From NCBI GenBank assembly GCA_903920925.1, contig CAIXOA010000019.1:1-5918 (forward strand): a DNA stretch of 5,918 bases, given 5' to 3'. Origin of the DNA: an uncultured Microcaldota archaeon. Lineage in GTDB: Archaea; Micrarchaeota; Micrarchaeia; Anstonellales; Bilamarchaeaceae. Below the pieces are notes generated by a model. That model made no database searches. It saw only the letters and a program-made list of their open reading frames with translations, and was not told the origin of the DNA. A program made the position numbers and the translations under genes. This document shows positions 1 through 5,795 of this stretch, one piece after another (position 1 is the stretch's first letter; each line of letters opens with the position of its first letter).

Positions 1-144
1 ACCATGATTGCCCCGCCGCCGCAGAGATTGGTGGAGGAGGCGCGCACAGGCAGGCACATGGCAGCCGAGGCATCCCCCAGCAGCCCAACGATAATGGCTC
101 CGCCACCCTCCGAATTGGTTGAGGAGGCGCGCACAGGCCAGCAT
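1..144 (+). repeat. In-frame 87-bp (29-residue) N-terminal repeat
   Basis: Two consecutive units encode APPPxxLVEEARTGxH at residues 3-18 and 32-47, exactly 29 residues apart. At DNA level GAGGAGGCGCGCACAGGC is identical at 34-51 and 121-138. A decayed third start, SPTMIMTPEQAAAL, lies at residues 82-95 and echoes the SPTIMAPPP of unit 2. The Thr codon at 1-3 matches Thr29 that opens unit 2, so unit 1 appears to begin at or before the window edge. Confidence 0.8.
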
Positions 145-3100
145 GAGGCAGTGAGGGAGGTCCTGCTAGGGCTGGTGCAGGTTGATGAAGCCGCGCCCGC
201 AAAAGGCGAGAAAACTCAGGTTGCAGAAGGCGCTCCAGCGCCCACCAGCCCGACAATGATAATGACCCCGGAGCAGGCGGCCGCGCTCAAGGCGGCCTCC
301 CAGCCCCCCAGGGACGATGAGCTCCACATCATGCGCCTCACGCGCAGGCTCTACAGCAGCAGGGATCCGGCGGCACGCATCCCGGCAGCGGACGAGCTTG
401 CCTCCATAGGCACCCCCTCCGCGCTGTTCGGCCTCGCGGGCGCCCTTGAGTACGGCGGCAGCATTTCACAGTACGCATCATCCGTCCTCCTCTCCCGCGG
501 CGAGGAGTCGATACCCGCCCTTTCCTCCATCATAGAGGAGGGCAGCGACCACGGCAAGTCCGCAGCGGTCGCGACGCTCGTCTCCATGGGGACGCAGAAG
601 GCATACGATGCGGTCGCTCCCGCCCTGCTCGACCAGGAATACGGAATCGCGGGCGAGGCGGCATACCAACTCCTCATCGCAAACGGCCTCAATGTCGCGG
701 AGACGCAAAGGCACTTCCTTTCCATCCCGGGCGAGAAGGCGCTCCACCTGCTCGAGGGCATGCTTTCCGGCATGCATCCGGCGGACTCGGAGGCGGCCGC
801 GATGGTCCTGCGCTCCGAAGCGTCATCCGTCCTCGCAGGCATCCTGCAGGCGCAGCCAGGGCTGGGCCTCGTCCTTAGTTCCGGCGCATGGCTGTCCGCG
901 ATAGGCGAATGGTCGAAGTCGGGCACGGAAAAATCCTATGCCGCAATGGCAACAGCGCTCACGTTCACCAGCGAGCCCGTCTCTTCGGAGGCGGCGTTCC
1001 AGCTCCTCCTTGCCCATGGCACCGGAAGGGCTGACACGGGCGCACATTTCACAACGCTGAAGGACGAGCATGCGCTCCCTCTGCTGAAGAGGGCGCTCCT
1101 CGGGGTCCATGGCAGGCCCGAGGGCGAGGGGAAGGCAGTGCGCCTCCAGGCCGCGAGGATTCTGGACGGCTTCGCAAAAGGGGGCCGCTCCACATCAGAA
1201 GTATACCCAATACTGGCGACAGCGCTCGGCGAGACCGACCCGGACGTCTCCGCGTTCGTGGTAGATTCATTGCGTGCAGGGGGCCCGCGCGCACTCCCGC
1301 ACCTGGAGCCGCAGCTCTTCACCGGCTCGGAGGACGTGACGGAAAAGGCGGCGGAGCTTTTCCTCGTCATGCACGGAAGCGACGAGGAGGAATACTACGC
1401 ACACTCCAGGCTGCTCTGCGCCGCGCTGGAGAAGAAGCAGGTCATGGACCTTCTCGAGGCCCGCGGCTCCAAGGATATTTTCTACAGGGTGCTGAACGAC
1501 AGCACCGCGGACGCCCGCGCAAGGCATAGCGCCGCGCTCCTTGTGAACAGGGAGAGCGCGGAAAAGGCGCTCCCGCTGATGCTGGACGCATACCTGGATT
1601 CGATGCGTTTCCCGGACAAGGAGCACGAGGATCTCAGAGGCACCATAATCTCCCTCCTGAAGGTGCGCAAACGCGAGCCTGATGTGGAGGTTCCGCTCCT
1701 GCTCAGCTATTACTCGCTCGGCCCGGACCTCCAGGAGCACGCATTCGCAATGCTCGGCGCCTGCGACCCGGCCATCGCCCTCCCGCTCGCGCTCAAGCAG
1801 AGCAGGCAGAAGGCAAGGGCATACGATTCGGTCATACAGCAGCTCATGGAGGGCCCCTACGGAGCCGGGGCGTTCTCCCACATCGCGGACTACGCGGAGA
1901 AGGAATATGCGGAAGCCATAGGGGGGAAGGGCCCAGCCGCGCTCCACGAAGCCGCCGAGGAGACCCGCTTCCTCATATCCATCTTCCCGAACCAGATAGC
2001 CCAGGAGCACTCGCTCCGCTTCCTCAAGGCCACCCTGCCCCTCATGGCGGGCATGGCCGAGGACCAGAAGACGGCGGTCTGCAAGTTCGCAAAGAGGTTC
2101 ATGTCCGACGCGCTCCCGCTGATATTGGAATACACCCGCGGCGAAGCAGCGGCCGGAAGGGCTCTCGGAGACGAGACCGCGCACATGCTGTCCATCCTCG
2201 TAAGCTACATAGGCGAGAAGGGCGGCGTGGAACTGTTCGGCCACCTTCTTCCGGAGTCGTACTCCCTGAGCGGGGAGGCGCTGAACCGCATGAAGGACCT
2301 TGGCGACCTTGACCCAATCCGCGCGGAGAAGCTCCTGCTCGACTACGCGGGCAGCAAGGCGGCGGAAGGGAAGCTTTCGCTTAACGAGGCGCTCGTGCTG
2401 CTCGACATAGCGAAGGAGGTCGGGCGCGCCGTAACGGAAGTCTCCGAAACGAAGCATTCGGACTGCACCAGCCTGCTGGCCCACCTGCTGCCCATGATAA
2501 ACGGGATGGGCGCCGAGGAGGCGAACAAGGTCGCGGAATTCGCTTCAATGGACATATTCAGGGAAGGGGCGGCATTGCAGATAGACGCCTATTTCAGGGG
2601 CCGCGCGAAGTTCACGGCTCGGGAAACGGCGATAATCGCAACGATGCTCGCGTGCATAAACAACGACGCATCCCTCGTGGTCCTGACCGACATGGTGGAG
2701 ACCGAGAGGAGGACGGACATGCACGATGTCATCGAGAATGCGCTCCTGGAAAACTATTATGTCGAGATTAAGAAGGGCCAGATGCCCGTGCGGGAAACTG
2801 TAATACGCGCCGCGCTCGGAAAGAAGGCACCGGGGAAGAACATGCGCGACCCGGAGGGCAGGCTCACCAGCCTGGGCACAATCGCATTCAGCGTGCTCGC
2901 GTCCAGGAACGACGCGTCCAGGGATGTGATACTCGGCTGCAGGGACGCGCACTTCTGCCCGGACGAGAACGACCCGGACAGGCACGAGCGCCTCTACTAC
3001 GCGAGGGACATGCTCATAAAAATAGGGGATGCCGCGATAAGGGAGATGTCGGAAGTCGTCTTCTCCCCGGACTTCTCAATTTATCCGCCGGTCTACAGGA

Positions 3101-4410
3101 CCAACATCCTCAGGACAGTCGCATACATGGCGGAGCGCTCCGAGAAGCCCGAGACCAAGAGGCTCGCCAAGGACTGCCTCATCCAGGCAGTGGGCGACTC
3201 CAACCTGGACGAGGAGGTGGTGGGCAACGCGATGCGCGTCATGAAGACGGATTTCGTCAGGGACCTCGCCGCGCTTCTCCCGCCGGACCCGAGCGACGCG
3301 CTGAAGCCCCTCGAGGACAGGGTGTGCAAGGTGCTCAGGGTCGTCGGCCCGGACGCCCAGAGGCAGATCGGGAAGATGCTGGTTTCGGACGAGCCCTCCG
3401 AGAGGCAGTCCGGCGCGCTCATGATTCTGAAAATGCTTTCCCGGGAGCCGAAGCCCGCGGAGGCGCTGAAGAGGATGCCGGAGTTCCAGGCGAACCTGGA
3501 CGCGGTCCCGAAGCTCCTCCTCGACCCGGAGAAGAAGGTGCGCAATGCCGCGGAGAATGCGCTTGAACAGCTCTGGCCGTTCGTATCCCTCAGCGAGCTA
3601 GAGAGGACGGTCAGGCTAAGGAGGGAGAAATATGCCGAAATGCTCCCGTATTCGGACGAGGTCGACCAGAGGCGCAAGGCGGCCTCCCTGCTCGCAAGGG
3701 CGGGTGAGCGCGCGATAGACCACTTCCTGGCGATAATCCGCGAGCCGGGCTTCAACGCCGAGGTCGTGGAGGAGTGCATGAGGATATCCATGTCCATAGG
3801 CGAGGGCATGCTCCAGAAACTCGTCGAGGTCGCGGATGAGAGAGGCATAAGGGAGAAGTACCTGGTGCTCCGCCTGGCGGCCGGGTGCGAAGGCCCGATA
3901 GGCGACCTCTTCTGCTCCGTGTGGAACCACGACTCGCTCTGGCACAACAAGCTAGAGCCGGCGGGCATAGCCAAGGGCGCGGAAATCCCGGCCTGGAAAT
4001 CACGCCTGCTCCAGTGGCTGGTTGTGGAGGGGGTGGTGCTCCGCGGCGACGAGGTGGCCGCAGACCTGGCGTTCAACCTCATAAAATCCATGAAGATATT
4101 TGCCCCGGGCGACCTTGCAGCCGATTTCAGGGATGCAGTCGAGGCGAAGGTGCGCCTCTACGGCTGGCCTTCGGGCGACAAGCTCAGGATAGCCGGGCTC
4201 ACCCTGCTCGAGGGGAAGCAGATAAGCACCGCTGGGATAAGGGACGAGATAATGAGGACCCCCCCCGCACCCGGCGCCGAGGACTCTTCGCTCCGCGAAA
4301 ACTACAGGGGATTCCTGCGCAGCCGCCGCACACCGCCCCCGCTGGCAAAGAAGGCGGAGCCCGGAGTGAGGAAGCTCGTGGGCCCTGCCGGAAATGGCGG
4401 CACGCAGTGA
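1..4410 (+). CDS. Giant HEAT-like repeat protein, probably 5'-partial
   Basis: The frame runs from the window edge to TGA at 4408-4410. The first ATG is at 4, giving 1468 residues, but the codon before it (ACC, Thr) is open and fits the N-terminal repeat, so the true start is probably upstream. Residues 1-100 are Pro/Ala-rich. From about 105 to 1410 the protein is a run of amphipathic helix pairs of HEAT or PBS-lyase-like type, with repeated small-residue/Leu patterns: SIGTPSALFGLAGAL (135-149), SMGTQKAYDAVAPALL (194-209), SGTEKSYAAMATAL (306-319), DPEKKVRNAAENALEQL (1174-1190) and RRKAASLLARAGERAIDHFL (from 1224). The tail (about 1415-1468) is Pro-rich and basic, probably disordered. I see no signal peptide, membrane segment or catalytic motif. 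HEAT solenoids usually act as protein- or nucleic-acid-binding scaffolds; any specific role here is unknown. The coding call is very strong, the HEAT assignment fairly strong. Confidence 0.93.
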   Translation, partial: TMIAPPPQRLVEEARTGRHMAAEASPSSPTIMAPPPSELVEEARTGQHEAVREVLLGLVQVDEAAPAKGEKTQVAEGAPAPTSPTMIMTPEQAAALKAASQPPRDDELHIMRLTRRLYSSRDPAARIPAADELASIGTPSALFGLAGALEYGGSISQYASSVLLSRGEESIPALSSIIEEGSDHGKSAAVATLVSMGTQKAYDAVAPALLDQEYGIAGEAAYQLLIANGLNVAETQRHFLSIPGEKALHLLEGMLSGMHPADSEAAAMVLRSEASSVLAGILQAQPGLGLVLSSGAWLSAIGEWSKSGTEKSYAAMATALTFTSEPVSSEAAFQLLLAHGTGRADTGAHFTTLKDEHALPLLKRALLGVHGRPEGEGKAVRLQAARILDGFAKGGRSTSEVYPILATALGETDPDVSAFVVDSLRAGGPRALPHLEPQLFTGSEDVTEKAAELFLVMHGSDEEEYYAHSRLLCAALEKKQVMDLLEARGSKDIFYRVLNDSTADARARHSAALLVNRESAEKALPLMLDAYLDSMRFPDKEHEDLRGTIISLLKVRKREPDVEVPLLLSYYSLGPDLQEHAFAMLGACDPAIALPLALKQSRQKARAYDSVIQQLMEGPYGAGAFSHIADYAEKEYAEAIGGKGPAALHEAAEETRFLISIFPNQIAQEHSLRFLKATLPLMAGMAEDQKTAVCKFAKRFMSDALPLILEYTRGEAAAGRALGDETAHMLSILVSYIGEKGGVELFGHLLPESYSLSGEALNRMKDLGDLDPIRAEKLLLDYAGSKAAEGKLSLNEALVLLDIAKEVGRAVTEVSETKHSDCTSLLAHLLPMINGMGAEEANKVAEFASMDIFREGAALQIDAYFRGRAKFTARETAIIATMLACINNDASLVVLTDMVETERRTDMHDVIENALLENYYVEIKKGQMPVRETVIRAALGKKAPGKNMRDPEGRLTSLGTIAFSVLASRNDASRDVILGCRDAHFCPDENDPDRHERLYYARDMLIKIGDAAIREMSEVVFSPDFSIYPPVYRTNILRTVAYMAERSEKPETKRLAKDCLIQAVGDSNLDEEVVGNAMRVMKTDFVRDLAALLPPDPSDALKPLEDRVCKVLRVVGPDAQRQIGKMLVSDEPSERQSGALMILKMLSREPKPAEALKRMPEFQANLDAVPKLLLDPEKKVRNAAENALEQLWPFVSLSELERTVRLRREKYAEMLPYSDEVDQRRKAASLLARAGERAIDHFLAIIREPGFNAEVVEECMRISMSIGEGMLQKLVEVADERGIREKYLVLRLAAGCEGPIGDLFCSVWNHDSLWHNKLEPAGIAKGAEIPAWKSRLLQWLVVEGVVLRGDEVAADLAFNLIKSMKIFAPGDLAADFRDAVEAKVRLYGWPSGDKLRIAGLTLLEGKQISTAGIRDEIMRTPPAPGAEDSSLRENYRGFLRSRRTPPPLAKKAEPGVRKLVGPAGNGGTQ
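589..1545 (+). repeat. Long-period internal repeats (111-119 aa) in the HEAT protein
   Basis: Residues 196-276 and 307-387 align without gaps over most of their length: GTQKAYDAVAPAL with GTEKSYAAMATAL, EAAYQLLIANG with EAAFQLLLAHG, and EKALHLLEGMLSGMH with EHALPLLKRALLGVH, at an offset of 111 residues. A more diverged third copy begins near residue 438: LFTGSEDVTEKAAELFLVMHG against TFTSEPVSSEAAFQLLLAHG, offset about 119, ending near HSAALLV (about 514). Each unit covers several helix pairs. This suggests growth by duplication of a multi-repeat block rather than of single HEAT units. Confidence 0.65.
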
Positions 4411-4420
4411 TGCGGCCGCT

Positions 4421-4438
4421 TCCCATTTTTTCTTTTTC
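4421..4438 (+). terminator. T-rich terminator after the HEAT gene
   Basis: Eleven bases after the stop codon comes TCCCATTTTTTCTTTTTC, a run of six T then five T with no strong preceding hairpin. Archaeal RNA polymerase terminates on such T-rich stretches in the non-template strand. The site also separates this gene from the convergent minus-strand sRNA. Confidence 0.7.
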
Positions 4439-4455
4439 ATTATCAGAATAGAATA

Positions 4456-4530
4456 TGTATCAGACGCTGTTGGTGTCATCAACGCCAACGCTTTACGCGC
4501 GGCTCAGAGGTTGTACATGTCATCATTTGC
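4456..4530 (-). ncRNA. C/D box sRNA guiding 2'-O-methylation, two guides
   Basis: Read on the minus strand, the four boxes occur in order with ideal spacing. The C box is ATGATGA (4520-4526), then a 12-nt guide CATGTACAACCT (4508-4519) and D' box CTGA (4504-4507). A 21-nt spacer (4483-4503) follows. Next come the C' box TTGATGA (4476-4482), a 12-nt guide CACCAACAGCGT (4464-4475) and D box CTGA (4460-4463). Both guide gaps are exactly 12 nt, the hallmark of archaeal C/D sRNAs, which assemble with L7Ae, Nop5 and fibrillarin. By the box-plus-five rule the predicted methylated bases are the fifth residues (U) of target sites AGGUUGUACAUG and ACGCUGUUGGUG, in rRNA or tRNA not present here. The D'-C' spacer is longer than usual but can fold (CGC-GUAAA-GCG inside GCC/GGC). 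A minus-strand TATA box places the 5' end about four bases before the C box. The 3' end is estimated. The box pattern is directly visible; expression is inferred. Confidence 0.82.
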
Positions 4531-4552
4531 AATACTATTTCCGCTATTTTCC

Positions 4553-4561
4553 TATAAAAGC
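4553..4561 (-). promoter_or_regulatory. TATA box of the C/D box sRNA
   Basis: The minus strand reads GCTTTTATAGG here. The TTTTATA core (4553-4559) is centred at 4556. A start site about 26 bases downstream would fall near 4530, four bases before the C box. The AAAAG just upstream is a plausible TFB recognition element. Confidence 0.65.
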
Positions 4562-4576
4562 TTTTCCTTCCACCAA

Positions 4577-4601
4577 GAAGGAGGGGGGGCGCCCCTCCTT
4601 C
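4577..4601. repeat. Perfect 10-bp GC-rich hairpin
   Basis: GAAGGAGGGG (4577-4586) pairs exactly with CCCCTCCTTC (4592-4601) around the loop GGGCG. No T run follows on either strand, so it is not an obvious terminator. A similar G-run/GCGCCCC hairpin lies after the downstream gene at 5549-5582. Confidence 0.7.
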
Positions 4602-4619
4602 GCCCGAGCCCTTCGCCTC

Positions 4620-4658
4620 CAGCCCCATATATCGGGGCTGAAGCCGAACCCATATATC
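4620..4658. repeat. Hairpin with CCCATATATC direct repeat
   Basis: CAGCCCC (4620-4626) and GGGGCTG (4634-4640) form a 7-bp stem around ATATATC. The ten bases CCCATATATC occur at 4624-4633 and again at 4649-4658, 25 bases apart. The second copy looks TATA-like for a plus-strand transcript beginning near 4680, at the hairpin array, but nothing else supports that. Confidence 0.45.
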
Positions 4659-4667
4659 TGCATCCGT

Positions 4668-4758
4668 ATTTTCGCTCCAGCGAAAATGACTGGCGAAATG
4701 CTGCGGCATTTCACCATCGCTGCGGCGATGTCTGGCGAAGTTCTGCCGAACTTCACCA
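4668..4758. repeat. Array of four short hairpins with a 42-bp repeat unit
   Basis: Four palindromes lie nearly end to end. H1 is ATTTTCGCT/AGCGAAAAT (4668-4687). H2 is 4691-4716, arms TGGCGAAATGC and GCATTTCACCA, loop TGCG. H3 is CATCGC/GCGATG, loop TGCG (4715-4730). H4 is 4733-4758, arms TGGCGAAGTTC and GAACTTCACCA, loop TGCC. H2 and H4 are the same 26-bp element 42 bp apart: the outer seven bases on each side match, while the inner four change together (ATGC/GCAT to GTTC/GAAC) so pairing is kept. The shared C-A mismatch in the plus-strand fold becomes a G-U pair in a minus-strand RNA. The role is unknown; REP-like elements or a structured RNA are both possible. Confidence 0.75.
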
Positions 4759-4776
4759 TTGGGGCACGGACCGAAT

Positions 4777-4805
4777 CCCTTTAGGTTAATCATAACCCCC
4801 CATCC
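4777..4805. repeat. TAATCATA motif, upstream copy
   Basis: CTTTAGGTTAATCATAACC followed by CCCC. The core GGTTA-ATCA-TAACC is a small inverted repeat (4784-4797). A close relative lies after the next gene at 5577-5606. This copy ends about 26 bp before that gene's TATA box, so it could be an operator, or one of a pair of cassette ends. Confidence 0.5.
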
Positions 4806-4830
4806 GAAAGATTTGTGGCTTGGAATCGAG

Positions 4831-4838
4831 TTATAAAA
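4831..4838 (+). promoter_or_regulatory. TATA box of the orphan gene
   Basis: TTATAAAA is centred near 4834-4835. An archaeal start site about 25-26 bases downstream would be 4859-4861, on the second in-frame ATG (4860). No Shine-Dalgarno sequence precedes either ATG, so the message is probably leaderless. Confidence 0.72.
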
Positions 4839-4853
4839 ACTTAGCTTCCAGTT

Positions 4854-5546
4854 ATGCCCATGGACGAGGGGTATTTCGTTGCAGAATCCATCACCCGCGG
4901 GGCGCTTTCGCGCAACTATGCGGCCGTGGGCCCGTCCGCCGCGCGTGGTACCTGGGTGGACGTGATAAACTTCTCCATCAGGAAGAAGGCCCCGGTTTTC
5001 GCCGAGGTGGAGCCGGGCGCATATTACATCGGCGCCCTCCCGCCCGTGAAGAAGGGGGACAATTCCTGGAAGAAACCGCTTGCGGAGATGGTGAAATTCG
5101 CCGGGCGGAAAATCTCCGGCCCGGTCACGATATTCCATTTCGGCGACATAAAGAAGAACAAGGAAGAGGTGGAGGATCCGCCGTGGAAATGGCTTCCCCC
5201 CTCCTTCTCCTCGCCGGTCGAGAGGGGCCTTTTCGGCACCAACATCCTGCTCAGCATCCCCTACCTCACCACATACATGGAGCGCTGCCTGGAGGACCTG
5301 GGATCCTCAAGGATAGAGACTGATATCGAGAAAGGGATGATTGTCTTCGAGCACAAGGGAAAGAGCTTCGAGCTTGACATCGTGGGTCTAGTGAAGAGGA
5401 TGGCCTACGAGGGCTTCACCAAGGAGTTCCTCGCCGCCGCCATAGTTACTTATGTATATTACGATTCCGAGCAGAAGCCCGGCCTCAACACCGTGAGAAG
5501 GGTGGAATTCCCCCGGGAAAAGGGGATTTACGTCTTTGAGAAATAG
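4854..5546 (+). CDS. Orphan hypothetical protein, about 230 aa
   Basis: This reads 230 codons from ATG 4854 to TAG 5544-5546. A second in-frame ATG at 4860 (MDEGYF) fits a leaderless transcript from the TATA box better, giving 228 residues. Codon use resembles the HEAT gene, with GC-rich third positions. I do not recognise the family. The sequence looks like a soluble mixed alpha/beta protein with one Cys (145), a conserved-looking aromatic stretch PPWKWLPP (109-116), a Gly/Pro-rich VEPGAYYIGALPP (52-64), and a Lys/Glu-rich turn (100-107). A C-terminal part EKGMIVFEHKGKSFELDIVGLV (159-180) looks like a beta hairpin followed by helix. The hydrophobic FLAAAIVTYVYY (192-203) is too short for a convincing membrane segment. 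There is no signal peptide and no catalytic motif I can name. It stands alone, with its own promoter, between two copies of the TAATCATA motif. Confidence 0.86.
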   Translation: MPMDEGYFVAESITRGALSRNYAAVGPSAARGTWVDVINFSIRKKAPVFAEVEPGAYYIGALPPVKKGDNSWKKPLAEMVKFAGRKISGPVTIFHFGDIKKNKEEVEDPPWKWLPPSFSSPVERGLFGTNILLSIPYLTTYMERCLEDLGSSRIETDIEKGMIVFEHKGKSFELDIVGLVKRMAYEGFTKEFLAAAIVTYVYYDSEQKPGLNTVRRVEFPREKGIYVFEK

Positions 5547-5548
5547 TC

Positions 5549-5582
5549 AAAGAGGAAGAGGGGAGCGCCCCCTCCTCTCTTT
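5549..5582 (+). terminator. Imperfect GC-rich hairpin after the orphan gene
   Basis: AAAGAG (5549-5554) pairs with CTCTTT (5577-5582), and GAGGGG (5558-5563) with CCCCTC (5569-5574), with a small internal loop and apical loop AGCGC. It begins two bases after the stop codon and ends in only three T, so it may terminate or stabilise the transcript. Its core resembles the hairpin at 4577-4601. Confidence 0.4.
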
Positions 5583-5606
5583 ATGGTAATCATACCTCCC
5601 CCCAAC
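5577..5606. repeat. TAATCATA motif, downstream copy
   Basis: CTTTATGGTAATCATACC, then T and CCCCCC. The core GGTA-ATCA-TACC (5585-5596) is an inverted repeat one pair shorter than the upstream copy at 4784-4797. Both copies share the preceding CTTTA and following C tract, in the same orientation about 800 bp apart. Apart from this motif and the adjoining hairpin, I see nothing functional between the gene end and the tRNA terminator. Confidence 0.5.
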
Positions 5607-5673
5607 TTCTCTTTGCAACGCTTTGCATGTACTCCTTACGCAGTTGACTTTAGACATGGCCAAGCCTAAACAT

Positions 5674-5678
5674 AAAAA
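5674..5678 (-). terminator. T5 terminator of tRNA-Phe
   Basis: On the minus strand the tRNA 3' end is followed by AATTTTTATG. The run of five T just beyond the discriminator base suits archaeal termination of a tRNA transcript. Confidence 0.55.
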
Positions 5679-5716
5679 TTTGCCGCGGGCCGGATTTGAA
5701 CCAGCGACCCCTCGGT

Positions 5717-5753
5717 TTCCGGGAGATGTTTCGCCTCCTCTCGGAGGGCGAAC
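5717..5753 (-). other. tRNA-Phe intron 2, canonical position 37/38
   Basis: This 37-nt intron follows G37 and precedes A38. Its core is a hairpin of TTCGCC(C)TCC with GGAGGCGAA, one bulged C and a GAGA tetraloop. The central helix of the splice motif is weaker than in intron 1: CUGA with CCGG gives three pairs including one G-U. The boundaries rest mainly on restoring the anticodon loop and could shift by a base. Confidence 0.72.
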
Positions 5754-5760
5754 CTTCAGC

Positions 5761-5795
5761 TTCACCGGTCAAATGAAATTAATTTCAGAAGACCT
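5761..5795 (-). other. tRNA-Phe intron 1, non-canonical position 30/31
   Basis: This 35-nt intron interrupts the 5' strand of the anticodon stem. A bulge-helix-bulge is visible: central helix CACU/GGUG (one G-U), three-base bulges CG^A and AA^G, and inner helix GGUC/GACC directly stacked on both sides. The cut sites it predicts are exactly those needed to create G31 opposite C39. A second inner stem GAAAT/ATTTC closes the intron. Confidence 0.85.

Noticed and set aside
1267..2484. 405-codon open frame on the minus strand inside the HEAT gene
   Set aside because: Antisense shadow of GC-rich codons; the translation is low in typical fold patterns and rich in Arg/Val, while the plus frame has clear helical repeats.
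3093..4091. 332-codon Ser/Arg-rich open frame on the minus strand
   Set aside because: Its Ser/Arg/Ala bias is what reversed GC-rich codons produce; it has no domain and no promoter.
4412..4419. GCGGCCGC palindrome after the HEAT gene stop
   Set aside because: An eight-base GC palindrome is expected by chance in such GC-rich DNA, and the T run alone explains termination.
4624..4658. CCCATATATC as a plus-strand promoter
   Set aside because: TATA-like, but no gene or clear RNA start follows at the right distance, and the first copy is the loop of a hairpin.
4668..4758. CRISPR array
   Set aside because: There are only two diverged 26-bp palindromes 42 bp apart, and the sequence between them is itself a hairpin rather than a unique spacer.
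4394..4789. Overlapping plus-strand open frames through the spacer
   Set aside because: They run through the terminator, the sRNA and the hairpin array; no ribosome site and no protein-like composition.
4479..5138. 219-codon minus-strand frame covering the spacer and the 5' part of the orphan gene
   Set aside because: It crosses the TATA box and the hairpin array and overlaps a well-supported gene; it looks like a chance opening helped by the 42-bp period.
5717..5795. Single-intron tRNA, or CTGAAAT inside intron 1 as the anticodon loop
   Set aside because: A single 72-nt intron at 37/38 would leave G at position 33 and an unpaired stem. CTGAAAT is not flanked by sequences able to form the anticodon stem, whereas the two-intron reading gives perfect stems and a good splice motif.
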